Origin: Priestia megaterium
GTDB lineage: Bacteria > Bacillota > Bacilli > Bacillales > Bacillaceae_H
Length of the DNA stretch: 64,000 nucleotides
Assembly (NCBI RefSeq): GCF_023824195.1
Contig: NZ_CP085442.1
Span: 3,882,001-3,946,000 of the forward strand
Reading direction: 5' to 3'
The notes beneath the pieces were generated by a model that did not search any database, was not told the DNA's origin, and saw only the letters and a program-made list of their open reading frames with translations. Below are positions 43,980-52,811 of the stretch, one piece after another. Each line of letters begins with the position of its first letter. The stretch's first letter is position 1. Made by a program: the position numbers and the translations under genes.

Positions 43980-44798
43980 ATGAGACGAAAATGGTGGTTT
44001 GTAAGCTCACTCACTCTTTGTTTATGCGGTATTTTTATGTTTATACATACGCAGGCAGCTTCTACTCAAGCAGAAAAAGTAGCCATTATTGCTCATCGAG
44101 GCGCATCAGGATATGAGCCAGAGCATACGATGCAATCTTATCTCGCCGCCGTACAGCAAAAAGCAGATTACCTTGAACTTGATCTTCACATGTCTAAAGA
44201 TCAGCAGCTTGTAGCAATTCATGACTATAGAGTTGACCGAACGACAAATGGAACAGGATATGTAAAACAGTATACAGTGAAGCAGCTTCAGCGTTTGAAC
44301 GCAGGAAAAGGTAATAAAAAAGCCGTCATTCCAACTTTAGAAGAAATATTCCGTACGTTTGGCAATCGAACAAACTATTATATTGAAACAAAATCTCCTC
44401 ATGAATATCCAGGTATGGAAAAAGAATTGTTAACGCTGATGGCTAAGTACAACATTCATACTGATCATGTTATTGTACAATCATTTAGTCCTGAAAGTTT
44501 AAAAACCGTCCATCGATACCGACCTACTATGAAACTAATTCAACTGATTCGTTCCAAGCAAACCAATATGTTAACAGATCAGCAGTTCAGACAAATTAAA
44601 ACGTACGCGAACGGCATCGGTCCTAATGCAAACACGTTGACAAAACCATATGTACAAAAAGCTCGCTCGTATGATTTAGACGTCCATCCGTATACAGTAA
44701 ATGATGAAAAACAAATGAGAACACTTATCGAGTGGGGCGTAACCGGCATGTTTACTAATTACCCGGATCGTCTTTATAACGTGCTTCATAATAAATAA
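43980..44798 (+). CDS. secreted glycerophosphodiester phosphodiesterase
   Basis: A 272-aa protein: signal peptide ending near TQA, then a GDPD TIM barrel with IIAHRGASGYEPEHTMQSY (catalytic His, Arg, Glu), LELDLHMSKDQQLVAIHD (catalytic His, Asp) and YIETKSPHEYPG. It hydrolyses glycerophosphodiesters, or teichoic acid units in some Bacillus GlpQ proteins, to glycerol-3-phosphate. AAAAAGGAG precedes ATG 43980. Confidence 0.93.
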   Translation: MRRKWWFVSSLTLCLCGIFMFIHTQAASTQAEKVAIIAHRGASGYEPEHTMQSYLAAVQQKADYLELDLHMSKDQQLVAIHDYRVDRTTNGTGYVKQYTVKQLQRLNAGKGNKKAVIPTLEEIFRTFGNRTNYYIETKSPHEYPGMEKELLTLMAKYNIHTDHVIVQSFSPESLKTVHRYRPTMKLIQLIRSKQTNMLTDQQFRQIKTYANGIGPNANTLTKPYVQKARSYDLDVHPYTVNDEKQMRTLIEWGVTGMFTNYPDRLYNVLHNK

Positions 44799-44830
44799 AC
44801 ACTTGCCGCGGCAAGTGTTTATTCTTTATA
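44794..44830 (+). terminator. intrinsic terminator
   Basis: Perfect palindrome AATAAACACTTGCCG/CGGCAAGTGTTTATT (44794-44823) followed by CTTTAT; overlaps the GDPD stop codon. Confidence 0.85.
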
Positions 44831-44839
44831 CATCTCTTT

Positions 44840-45526
44840 TTATACATCTCTTCTATTCGCCCGCCACAAGTACAGGCTAATTAATGCTATGGCATAAAGC
44901 AAAGCCCAGCCAAACACCAAAAATTTATTTAATCCTTCGTTAATAAATTGAATGATTGCAGATACAGGTGGCAGTACATACAGCAGCAGTCCGCCTCCTT
45001 GATACGGAAATGAGACGCCTGCCGCTGCAAGCGTAACGATTAAAATAAATAGAGGTCCGAACCACGATAAGCTGCCTTCTCTTACAACATCTCTTGTAAA
45101 AACAAGACCTATGCTCATACCAAGCAAACTAAACGTCCAGTGAATAATAAACCCAAACACCATTTGCTTAGTGGATATATCCACTTCAAACATATCAAGC
45201 AGCACGGGATAAGCAATTGAAACCGCTGATAAAAATGTAAACAGCAGAGCACAGCTAATAAGTTTGCTCGTAAAGTACTTGTTTTTTTTCCCTACGTGAA
45301 GTTTTGTAATAACTTCTTGACTGGAATCTTCCGCGTGAAACAGTGACATTGTAAACCAAGTAGTTAAAAAAAAGAGGAAAAGTGCCGTATTAAAAAAGCT
45401 ATCAAGCACTGGATTCGGTCTATATGTATAGTTCATAAACAGCGAAATAATATAAAGTGCAAGCGGCGGAATATATCGATACGATTTAATGTATGTAATA
45501 AAGTGATAGCGAATCAATGCACCCAT
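44840..45526 (-). CDS. ABC transporter permease-like membrane protein
   Basis: A 228-aa protein with six helices and no clear signature. It starts 1 nt after the ATPase stop codon, so it is the membrane half of a two-gene ABC exporter of unknown substrate. Confidence 0.8.
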   Translation of the reverse strand: MGALIRYHFITYIKSYRYIPPLALYIISLFMNYTYRPNPVLDSFFNTALFLFFLTTWFTMSLFHAEDSSQEVITKLHVGKKNKYFTSKLISCALLFTFLSAVSIAYPVLLDMFEVDISTKQMVFGFIIHWTFSLLGMSIGLVFTRDVVREGSLSWFGPLFILIVTLAAAGVSFPYQGGGLLLYVLPPVSAIIQFINEGLNKFLVFGWALLYAIALISLYLWRANRRDV

Positions 45527-45527
45527 C

Positions 45528-46370
45528 TTAAATTTCTTCCCTTTCCATATGATATAGCTTTACAACTTCAGCTTGAACAGCAAGCAATTCTGCAAGAAAC
45601 TCATTTACATATTTTTTATCTATATAAAAAATCCAGTAGTTTCCGTGCTGTTCAATTTTCGTGCACTTTTCTTTTAATAAACGAAGCGGCTTATTCAGAA
45701 TGACATTTGCCTCAATAACCGTTAAATGCTCAATGAGTTGAACGCGCTCATTTTTTAAAATGCGCTGTGAGCCAATGGTGATAACACGATCCGCTACAGC
45801 ATGAATGAGCCTTTCTTCATGACACGTAAATACAATGGTCATCCCTCGTTCTTTGAGCTTTGTAAAAATTCGTTCTACTTCTAGCTGAGCACGAGCATCT
45901 AATCCTGATAGAGGTTCATCAAGCAATAGCAGCTTAGAAGAACTCAGCAGTGCTTGCATCATGTTGACTTTTTGCTTCATTCCTTTTGAAAAAGAAATGA
46001 TTTCTTCATGTCTAAACTCTACCATTTCGAAAGTTTCGAGCAGCTCTTCAATTCTAGAGCTGCGCTTTTTCTTAGACAATCCTTGAATTCGTCCCATGTG
46101 CTGCAAATAACCTGCTAGCGTAAAACGCAGCTCCTGAGGAAATTGTTCCACCACAAATCCAGGCGTACCGGTTTCTTTATGAAAGTGAACTGTCCCTTTA
46201 GTCGGTTTAGATAATCCGCCAATTAGCTTTAAAAACGTACTTTTTCCCGCACCGTTTTTTCCAACAATCGCGACAGTCTCTCCTTTATAAAGGGTCGTAT
46301 GAACGTTTTCTAATACGGTATGTTTTTTGTATACTTTTGCAACATTTTTTAATTCAATCAGTTTTTCCAT
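45528..46370 (-). CDS. ABC transporter ATP-binding protein
   Basis: A 280-aa ATPase: Walker A AIVGKNGAGKSTFLKLIGG, signature ISFSKGMKQKVNMMQAL, Walker B LLLLDEPLSGLD, H-loop TCHEERLIH, and a 75-residue C-terminal extension. Upstream is an SD-like GAGGCGAGG. No regulator adjoins. Confidence 0.92.
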   Translation of the reverse strand: MEKLIELKNVAKVYKKHTVLENVHTTLYKGETVAIVGKNGAGKSTFLKLIGGLSKPTKGTVHFHKETGTPGFVVEQFPQELRFTLAGYLQHMGRIQGLSKKKRSSRIEELLETFEMVEFRHEEIISFSKGMKQKVNMMQALLSSSKLLLLDEPLSGLDARAQLEVERIFTKLKERGMTIVFTCHEERLIHAVADRVITIGSQRILKNERVQLIEHLTVIEANVILNKPLRLLKEKCTKIEQHGNYWIFYIDKKYVNEFLAELLAVQAEVVKLYHMEREEI

Positions 46371-46467
46371 CTGCTGCCTCGCCTCTCCATAATCCTATAT
46401 GTTAAATCATAGCATATTTATGGGGAATGTGCTTCCATCTCTATACGTTTCAGCTAAATTTTCCCGC

Positions 46468-46500
46468 ACAAAAAAGCCTTTGATCATATCAAAGGCTTTT
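46468..46500 (-). terminator. intrinsic terminator of the GNAT gene
   Basis: Perfect 13-bp stem AAAAGCCTTTGAT/ATCAAAGGCTTTT (46472-46484, 46488-46500), then U-rich on the minus strand. Confidence 0.85.
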
Positions 46501-46998
46501 CATAGACAATACCATATGCTCTTCATCGATAAATTCACCATCTACTTGAAGAGCTCTTTTTTCATACGCATAAGAAGTAAAACCGAGGCTTTTGTATAGG
46601 GCTTTTGCTCCTTCATTTTTAGCAGCGACGGCCAGGTAGATTTGCAAAACATTCGTTTTGGAAAAAGCTTGTTCAACAGCGGTTTTTAACAGCTTCTTTC
46701 CAAGACCTTTCCCCCTTGCTTCAGGGACTACGTACATCCCCCAAATATCTCCTTTATGCTGAACTTTTAAAGGCTTTTGCTGCTGAAACCCTACGATCCC
46801 CACAAGTTGTTTTCCCATAAAAGCTCCTACTACAAATTCTGATTGGCTGCTTGGAAAATAATTTCGGATATCAGCAATTTCTTTTTCATATTCTTCTTCA
46901 TAACTTAAAATAAAACTTTCGGGATGATCTTTTAAAGCACGAAGACGGAGTTCAAAGTACACGTCAGCGTCTTCTTTTACCAACAATCGTATATTCAT
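46489..46998 (-). CDS. GNAT family N-acetyltransferase
   Basis: A 169-aa GNAT protein: WGMYVVPEARGKGLGKKLL (motif A) and LAVAAKNEGAKALYKSLGF. AAGGTGAAA lies before the ATG. The N-terminal ADVYFELRLRALKDHPESFI resembles protein or amine acetyltransferases of the YvbK/PaiA-like groups, without enough detail to choose. Confidence 0.88.
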   Translation of the reverse strand: MNIRLLVKEDADVYFELRLRALKDHPESFILSYEEEYEKEIADIRNYFPSSQSEFVVGAFMGKQLVGIVGFQQQKPLKVQHKGDIWGMYVVPEARGKGLGKKLLKTAVEQAFSKTNVLQIYLAVAAKNEGAKALYKSLGFTSYAYEKRALQVDGEFIDEEHMVLSMKSL

Positions 46999-47033
46999 TT
47001 TTTCACCTTAGTTTCTTATGTTTTAATTAGCTA

Positions 47034-48239
47034 TTAAGGGCTGTACACGCTAAATACTTCATTCCACCGATACAGCTCATAATAATTTCCCGGCAGGTCT
47101 AAGTCTGAAATGAGTACCTTATCATTTTTCGTATCTTTTACGCGTGTTAAAAGATTTGCTTGTTTTCGATTTGTACGAATCCACATCGTTTGATTCGTTG
47201 CTTTATGATAAACAGGCGCGTAATCTCCTAATCCTTTTTGGGGAAATGTGAACTGACTTTGCTTATTGGTCTTTACGTTCATGCTATACAAAAAGGGCAG
47301 TGGCCTCTTTTTTTCATCATTCGACCACCCTGCTTCGGGCACACGTGAAATGATGATGTTATCTTTTCCTGTCCAAGTAAAATCCCAATCTGCGAAGCCT
47401 TTTGGAGTAAACACATGTTCTTTAAAAACCGGCATCTCTTTTAAAGTGAACTTTTTATTTTCTGTGGCAAACCTTCCTTCCCCATTAATAAATGCCAGTA
47501 CTTGCTCTTCATTGCTCCACTTAAACCAATTGGGTACGTTAAGCATATCTCCCACTACTTGAAAAGCTTTCCCTTCTTTTGTAATGATGCACAGCTTATT
47601 TGCATCTGCAGACATCGAAGCCGTTGGAATAGCAATAAAACTAATCCATTGACCGTTAGGAGACCATTTGAAGCTGCTTGTTGTATACGCAAAAAATGAA
47701 TCATTTTCTGCTGGCAGCGTCGTAAAAGCCTCCACTTTTTTTACGTCTAACCCTGCATATTTGCTCACTGTATATAGCTTTACCGGTCCCCATCCCGTGG
47801 GCGCCAGCGCAGCAGCTGACGTAATTAAAAATCGATCTCCTTCTGGAAACCATGAAAACTGATCAACCCCTACGGCTACACGCTTCTTTTCATGCGTTTT
47901 AACGTTGTAATATACTAAGATTCCATTCGAAATATACGCAAGTTCCTCAGCAATCGGTGACCATTGATAATGAGTCACATCATGTTCAACAAGTAGCGGT
48001 TTTCCTTTTAACGGTGCAATCATTAAAGAATCATTTTCTGCATAAGCAACCATATCTCCATGAGATGACCATTGAGGCATAGAGGCATGACGACCATTGG
48101 ATAACTGCCTTTCGGTACCGTTATCATATACCCATAGGTTTCCTTGCCGTATAAAACTGACTTTCACTGTATTGGCAGCATTTATTTGCATAGGGAACAA
48201 CATAAGAAAAAGCAGACATAACGCTATTTTTTTCACCAT
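47034..48239 (-). CDS. secreted TolB-like beta-propeller protein
   Basis: A 401-aa protein with a signal peptide (cleavage near NAA, residue 23) and repeated TolB/WD-like blades (MPQWSSHGDMVAYAEND, YQWSPIAEELAYISNG, FKWSPNGQWISFIAI, FKWSNEEQVLAFING). No enzyme motif follows, so it is probably a binding or scaffold protein at the cell surface. AGGAGTGA precedes ATG 48239. Confidence 0.82.
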   Translation of the reverse strand: MVKKIALCLLFLMLFPMQINAANTVKVSFIRQGNLWVYDNGTERQLSNGRHASMPQWSSHGDMVAYAENDSLMIAPLKGKPLLVEHDVTHYQWSPIAEELAYISNGILVYYNVKTHEKKRVAVGVDQFSWFPEGDRFLITSAAALAPTGWGPVKLYTVSKYAGLDVKKVEAFTTLPAENDSFFAYTTSSFKWSPNGQWISFIAIPTASMSADANKLCIITKEGKAFQVVGDMLNVPNWFKWSNEEQVLAFINGEGRFATENKKFTLKEMPVFKEHVFTPKGFADWDFTWTGKDNIIISRVPEAGWSNDEKKRPLPFLYSMNVKTNKQSQFTFPQKGLGDYAPVYHKATNQTMWIRTNRKQANLLTRVKDTKNDKVLISDLDLPGNYYELYRWNEVFSVYSP

Positions 48240-48305
48240 GTTCACTCCTGTCTTTTTTTATAGCGTTACACAAATCTCCTTATCTCATCACATTTTTGAA
48301 AAAAT

Positions 48306-48336
48306 AAAAAAGCGCAGCTATTCGCTGCGCTTTTTG
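48306..48336 (-). terminator. intrinsic terminator of yidC2
   Basis: Perfect 12-bp stem AAAAAGCGCAGC/GCTGCGCTTTTT (48307-48318, 48324-48335), loop TATTC, U-run on either exit. Confidence 0.9.
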
Positions 48337-48340
48337 TATA

Positions 48341-49159
48341 TTATGATTTTGACTTAGATTTTGGTGATGGCTTTGTTTTAGCTTGTGCTGTATTATTAGC
48401 CGCATCTTTTTCTTTTAATAAACTCATACGTTTTTTCAAGTAGTAACCTTGTCCAATTCCAAATAAGTTACCAATTACCCAATATAATGCAAGAGCAGAT
48501 GGAAGTGAAATTCCCGCTACTAAGATGAAGATTGGCATAATGTTCATCATCATTTTCATTGGAGGTTGAATTTCATCCGTCATACTTACACGAATTTGTA
48601 AGAATGTCGTAATCGCTGCAACTACCGGTAAAATGAAGTAAGGATCTGGCTTTCCTAAACTTACCCATAAGAATGAATGCTGTGCAATTTCATGCGTTCG
48701 TGCAATGGCATTATAAAATGCGATAATAATAGGCATTTGAATAAAGATTGGCAAACATCCGCCAACCGGATTAATTTTATGCGTTTGGTAAAGCTGCATC
48801 ATTTCTTTTTGCTGCTTTTGCTGTGTTTCAGGATCTTTTTTACCAGCATATTTCTTTTGAATCTTTTCCATCTCTGGACGAAGTGCTTGCATAGCCATCG
48901 TGCTCTTTTGCTGTTTTAAAATAAGCGGCAATAGAACTAAACGAATGATAACCGTCGCAATAATAATAGACAGACCATAGCTTCCGCCTGCCCACTCAGC
49001 AATTTTCGTTAATGCCATAGATAAAGGGTAAACAAAATAATGATCCCAGAATCCGCCGCTTGTAGCCGTGACCGGTGTTTTTGTACTGCTACAGCCGGCT
49101 AGAGCTAAAAGAAGCGCTCCCATTAAACCAAGCAATAATAATTTTTTATTTCTTTTCAT
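48341..49159 (-). CDS. yidC2: membrane protein insertase YidC2/YqjG (Oxa1 family)
   Basis: A 272-aa lipoprotein-type insertase: lipobox LLALAGC (Cys 22), then five helices with the conserved Arg in the first core helix (IIIATVIIRLVLLPLIL), GGCLPIFIQMPIIIAFYNAI and PSALALYWVIGNLFGIGQ, and a Lys/Ser-rich tail. It inserts proteins into the membrane with or without Sec. It follows a MifM-like arrest peptide gene, the arrangement that regulates YidC2 in B. subtilis; AGGAGG of its SD is masked by a hairpin. Confidence 0.94.
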   Translation of the reverse strand: MKRNKKLLLLGLMGALLLALAGCSSTKTPVTATSGGFWDHYFVYPLSMALTKIAEWAGGSYGLSIIIATVIIRLVLLPLILKQQKSTMAMQALRPEMEKIQKKYAGKKDPETQQKQQKEMMQLYQTHKINPVGGCLPIFIQMPIIIAFYNAIARTHEIAQHSFLWVSLGKPDPYFILPVVAAITTFLQIRVSMTDEIQPPMKMMMNIMPIFILVAGISLPSALALYWVIGNLFGIGQGYYLKKRMSLLKEKDAANNTAQAKTKPSPKSKSKS

Positions 49160-49162
49160 ATT

Positions 49163-49212
49163 CTTTCCTCCTAATAATGACTAAATGTATGAAGTGTTTT
49201 TCAGAAGGAAAG
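49163..49212 (-). promoter_or_regulatory. SD-masking hairpin between mifM and yidC2
   Basis: CTTTCCTTCT in the last mifM codons (plus-strand 49203-49212) pairs with AGGAGGAAAG, the yidC2 SD (49163-49172), over 10 bp with one G-U pair. A ribosome stalled at the upstream acidic stretch of mifM would cover or open the left arm and free the SD, as in B. subtilis. Confidence 0.8.
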
Positions 49213-49453
49213 GATCTTCTTCATCATTATTCTTCTCTTTAACTGGTGTTTTTCTATACACATGTATAAATACATTTCGTCTTTTCCATATTGTTAATAC
49301 TGAAGGATCAATCCCTGCATTCACATGGTCGGTGACAGGTTCCGCATGAAAAGCCGTAAACCTAGCTTCACGAAGCATATAATAACAAAGGATGTATAAA
49401 ACGAAAGCAGATAAATACGGCGCATATAGAAAAAGATCGTGATAAAATTCCAT
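49181..49453 (-). CDS. mifM: MifM-like ribosome-stalling sensor peptide
   Basis: A 90-aa protein: N-terminal membrane helix (LFLYAPYLSAFVLYILCYYM, about residues 7-26), a spacer, then SVLTIWKRRNVFIHVYRK and the acidic cluster KNNDEEDPF near residue 78. B. subtilis MifM has the same order: a transmembrane substrate segment for YidC, an I-x-x-W/K-x-VF arrest region and DEED, at which ribosomes stall when YidC activity is low. ATG 49453 is preferred to the upstream ATG at 49486. The gene ends 21 nt before yidC2. Confidence 0.85.
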   Translation of the reverse strand: MEFYHDLFLYAPYLSAFVLYILCYYMLREARFTAFHAEPVTDHVNAGIDPSVLTIWKRRNVFIHVYRKTPVKEKNNDEEDPFLLKNTSYI

Positions 49454-49589
49454 GTGCCAGCTCTCTTTCTGACTATAATAGTACAATCCAATATATGTAG
49501 TGTAGCATTTACATTCCTGTTACACAACATCAACTTATCTCTTTGACTGTTCTACGTATTACTTTTTAAAAAGTTTCATATTTACGACA

Positions 49590-49625
49590 CAAAATTTGCT
49601 CACCATAAAATATGATGAGCAAATC
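49590..49625 (-). terminator. intrinsic terminator of the PTS operon
   Basis: Imperfect stem ATTTGCTCA/TGAGCAAAT (49594-49602, 49615-49623 region) followed by TTTTGTG on the minus strand; about 40 nt after the EIIBC stop. Confidence 0.6.
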
Positions 49626-49664
49626 TAATACCATTCTCTATTCTCGTATGCTTACCGCTGGTTC

Positions 49665-51044
49665 TCAGTCTTCTTTTAGTTTCATTAACCACGTAACGCC
49701 GAATGCTACACCCACAGAGATAACCATACCGATTATATAGTGAATTAAATTGCTCATACCAAGCGGTGCAGCGATTGCCATCATTGGAATACCTGTGAGT
49801 CCGTATGCATTGGCTACTACGTGCATAAGTACAACGTAGCCTCCCCCGGCTGCTCCGCCTATAGCCGCAGCAATAAATGGCTTTCGAAGCCTTAAGTTAA
49901 CGCCGAAAATAATCGGTTCTGTAATTCCTAAGAAGGAAGAAATAGCCGCTGGAATCGCAATTTTTTTCGTTTTGGCATTTTTCGTTTTAAAGTAAACAGC
50001 TAATCCTGCTCCTCCCTGCGCCACATTCGCGCAGGCCCAAATAGGAAGTAAGAAGTTAACGCCAATCTTCGGATTAGCAAGCAGTCCTGCTTCAATAGCA
50101 TGAAAACTATGCTGCAAGCCTGTTAATACAATGGTTGAATATAAGCCACCAAACAAAATTCCTGCAAACACTCCGGCTACATCGTATAGAGACTGAAGGC
50201 TGATCGAAATTAAATCTCCAATATAGCGGCCGAAAGGACCAATAAACACAAGTGACACAAAGCCTGTGATAATAACAGTTAAAAAAGGCGTAACAAGTAA
50301 ATCAACCGAATTCGGCACAATTTTCCGGAGTCCCTTTTCAATTTTGCTCATGACGTAGATAGCCAATAAAATTGGAACGACAGTACCTTGATAGCCAATC
50401 AGCGGAATACTTAAGCCAAACAAATCCATATATTCTGGCTTAGCATCTGCTAATGTCCACGGATTTAATAACATCGGATGCGTCAAGATCCCTCCGATAA
50501 CCGCTCCCAGATAAGGATTTGAACCAAATTCTTTTGCAGCTGAAAATCCAATTAAAATCGGTAAAATGATAAATGCTGCGCCTGAGAACATATCTAACAA
50601 CACAAACAACGCGCTATCTTCTGAGACCCAGTGGAACGCTTTCATCATCCCGAGCAATCCCATTAATAAACCACTGGCTACAATGGCTGGAATAATGGGA
50701 ACAAAAATATTGGAAAGCATGCGGGCAAAACGAGCAAATGGGTTCATTTTCTTTTTCATTTCTTCTTGGTGATCCACTGGGGCAGCAGCCTCTTCAGCAC
50801 CTAATTCTTTAACAAAAGCAGCGTGAATTTTATTAACGAGACCGGTTCCAAAAATGATTTGAAACTGTCCTGAATTTGAAAAAGCCCCTTTTACATCTTC
50901 TATTTCATCCAAACCTTTTTGATCTATTTTGCTTTCATCTCGAATAACGAGGCGCAAACGCGTAGCACAGTGCTGAGCACTAGCAATATTTTCTTTTCCT
51001 CCTAAAAGCGGAACAAGCTTTTTAGCAATTTCTTTTACGTCCAT
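49665..51044 (-). CDS. sacP: PTS sucrose-type EIIBC component
   Basis: A 459-aa protein: EIIB domain (residues 1-80, phospho-Cys in SAQHCATRLRLVIRDESK, then KGAFSNSGQFQIIFGTG) joined to an eight-to-ten-helix EIIC domain (IGGILTHPMLLNPWTLAD, IGYQGTVVPILLAIYVMSK, FLGITEPIIFGVNLRLRKPF). It matches SacP/ScrA and lacks its own EIIA, which the third operon gene can supply. AGGAGGAAG precedes the ATG. A RAT-terminator lies in front. No sucrose-6-phosphate hydrolase is present in this window, so sucrose is an inference from the transporter only. Confidence 0.88.
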   Translation of the reverse strand: MDVKEIAKKLVPLLGGKENIASAQHCATRLRLVIRDESKIDQKGLDEIEDVKGAFSNSGQFQIIFGTGLVNKIHAAFVKELGAEEAAAPVDHQEEMKKKMNPFARFARMLSNIFVPIIPAIVASGLLMGLLGMMKAFHWVSEDSALFVLLDMFSGAAFIILPILIGFSAAKEFGSNPYLGAVIGGILTHPMLLNPWTLADAKPEYMDLFGLSIPLIGYQGTVVPILLAIYVMSKIEKGLRKIVPNSVDLLVTPFLTVIITGFVSLVFIGPFGRYIGDLISISLQSLYDVAGVFAGILFGGLYSTIVLTGLQHSFHAIEAGLLANPKIGVNFLLPIWACANVAQGGAGLAVYFKTKNAKTKKIAIPAAISSFLGITEPIIFGVNLRLRKPFIAAAIGGAAGGGYVVLMHVVANAYGLTGIPMMAIAAPLGMSNLIHYIIGMVISVGVAFGVTWLMKLKED

Positions 51045-51070
51045 CTTACTTCCTCCTTTTTGTATGTCAT

Positions 51071-51161
51071 AAAAAAAGCAAGACCTAAAATACGCTTATA
51101 AAAGACATAGTTGTCCTTCATGCGCATTCTAGGTCTTGCCTGCTTTACCAGTCACAATCCC
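51071..51161 (-). promoter_or_regulatory. RAT antiterminator overlapping an intrinsic terminator
   Basis: On the minus strand GGGATTGTGACTGGTAAAGC followed by AGGCAAGACCT (51131-51161) fits the ribonucleic antiterminator consensus of sac/lic/bgl operons. Its 3' part, GCAAGACCTA, is also the left arm of a terminator whose right arm is TAGGTCTTGC (51078-51087 on the plus strand), followed by seven U. The two structures are mutually exclusive. The BglG-type protein encoded just upstream should bind the RAT and let transcription reach sacP. Confidence 0.9.
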
Positions 51162-51222
51162 GATTATTCAATTAATACGCTTTCATTGTACTCAAAGCAA
51201 CAATATTCGTCAATGTTTTTTT

Positions 51223-52050
51223 CTATATTCTTTGCTCTATTCGGCAAATGTGAAGCGTGATGTATCCTAACTCCGCTTCTGGAAAATTAATTTCGTACTC
51301 ATCTTTGACAAATTGCTTTATCGTTTCGGCACACTGATACGATTTTTTATATTTGACTTTTAATACGTCGAGCATCTCTTCATCCATCTCATGAAAAGGT
51401 TCATTTTGCGCTAAACGATTTAACGCAAAGCGCAAGTGAGTCAGCAGACGCTGATAGGACATGCTATTTTCATCAATCTCCGTATTCAGCTCTTTTTTTA
51501 TAATCGTAACCATTTCATTAATAATCGTTGTATTCATCATTAGCTGCTGCATTCCCGGTGAATTCAGTTTCGCCGTATGAATATGAAGCGCAATATATCC
51601 CGCTTCGTCAATCGGCATCGTGATATCTAGTCTCTTTTTGATATGCTGAAGAGCCCACACTCCTATTGCATACTCAGGCTGATAGAGAGATTTAATTTCA
51701 TTAAGCAATTTATTTTGTATGGAAATTCCGCGGGCTATCCTTTCGACAGCAAAGGATAAATGATCGCTCAAAGCAATATGCACATGATGACTTAGCGTAG
51801 CAGAAAGCTGCTGCTCAGCATACGAAATGATTTCTTCCGCCACTTGAATATGCTCTTCAGGAAGGTTTTTTAATAGTTCTTGAAACTTTTCCTGTTCTTC
51901 TTTCATGACAAAGACTTTCTCCACTTTCGCAGCATTAATAAGGTCATTTTTACCTTTTTGAAAAGCGATACCGGGACCCATCGCAATCTTTTCAACTCCG
52001 CCTTCCTTAAAGACAACAGCGTTGTTATTTAACACTTTTAAAATCTTCAA
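51223..52050 (-). CDS. BglG/SacT/LicT family transcription antiterminator
   Basis: A 275-aa protein: CAT RNA-binding domain (residues 1-55, MKILKVLNNNAVVFKEG, GPGIAFQKGKND), PRD1 (about 65-170, HVHIALSDHLSFAVERI, DEAGYIALHIHTAK) and PRD2 (about 175-275, LTHLRFALNRLAQNE, ELGYITLHI), with the paired His residues phosphorylated by the PTS. TTG 52050 follows AAGGAGAG. Its place between EIIA and the RAT-sacP gene makes it the sucrose-type regulator. Confidence 0.92.
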   Translation of the reverse strand: MKILKVLNNNAVVFKEGGVEKIAMGPGIAFQKGKNDLINAAKVEKVFVMKEEQEKFQELLKNLPEEHIQVAEEIISYAEQQLSATLSHHVHIALSDHLSFAVERIARGISIQNKLLNEIKSLYQPEYAIGVWALQHIKKRLDITMPIDEAGYIALHIHTAKLNSPGMQQLMMNTTIINEMVTIIKKELNTEIDENSMSYQRLLTHLRFALNRLAQNEPFHEMDEEMLDVLKVKYKKSYQCAETIKQFVKDEYEINFPEAELGYITLHICRIEQRI

Positions 52051-52087
52051 ATGCGCTCTCCTTTCTTAAAGGAAAAGGCTTTGCTTA

Positions 52088-52585
52088 TTACTTCATCGTT
52101 ACTTTTGCACAAGCCGTTTCGCCTTTTTGAACCGTCCCTTGAGCCAAAATTTCGAAACTTTCACTTGCATCACTATTTGTAATAACAATTGGTGTGATAA
52201 TGCTTTTCGCTTTTTCTTGAATAAGTGCTAAATCAAATGTAATAAGAGGTGTTCCTACACTTACTTTGTCACCTTGTGCCACGTGAGCTTCGAATCCTTC
52301 GCCTTCCATTGCCACTGTTTCAAGGCCGATATGTATTAATACTTCCGTACCGGCTTCTGTTTTTAAGCCTACCGCATGTTTTGTATGGAAAAGCTGAACT
52401 ACTTCCCCAGCAACGGGTGAAACAACTTGTCCCTCTGAAGGCTCGATTGCAAAACCGTCTCCCATCATCTTCTGTGCGAACACTGGATCTGGCACTTCGC
52501 TGATTGGCAGGATATTACCTGAAAGCGGAGCTAGAACGGTTGTTTCTTTTGATTTTGTCTTATTACCAAATAATTTTTTAAACAT
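52088..52585 (-). CDS. PTS glucose-family EIIA component (Crr type)
   Basis: A 165-aa single-domain EIIA-Glc: FAIEPSEGQVVSPVAGEVV, HTKHAVGLKTEAGTEVLIH and IGLETVAMEGEGF supply the two active His residues (in HTKHAVG and LIHIG). It can phosphorylate EIIBC proteins that lack EIIA, such as the sacP product. ATG 52585 follows AAGGGTGA; the GTG at 52594 is less likely. First gene of EIIA-antiterminator-EIIBC. Confidence 0.93.
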   Translation of the reverse strand: MFKKLFGNKTKSKETTVLAPLSGNILPISEVPDPVFAQKMMGDGFAIEPSEGQVVSPVAGEVVQLFHTKHAVGLKTEAGTEVLIHIGLETVAMEGEGFEAHVAQGDKVSVGTPLITFDLALIQEKAKSIITPIVITNSDASESFEILAQGTVQKGETACAKVTMK

Positions 52586-52716
52586 CTCAATCACCCTTTT
52601 TTAGATTGTACTTGTAGCATACCCCAATGATTCTGCAGAAAAACTTCCCCTATCCCGATGTTACGTTAACATGGTCATTATTTAACCATGCTTTTTTTGT
52701 CTTGTAAATAAAAATG

Positions 52717-52730
52717 TATAAGCGCTTTTA
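52717..52730 (-). promoter_or_regulatory. cre-like catabolite-control site
   Basis: TAAAAGCGCTTATA (minus strand) agrees with TGTAAGCGCTTACA at 11 of 14 positions, upstream of the PTS operon. Suggests CcpA control; not proven. Confidence 0.5.
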
Positions 52731-52811
52731 TAAGAAGTACGTTCTCTATGCTGCACTTTATGTAACCCTTTACATATTTTCCGAAGGAGGGATATTGAAT
52801 TTTAAACCTAA

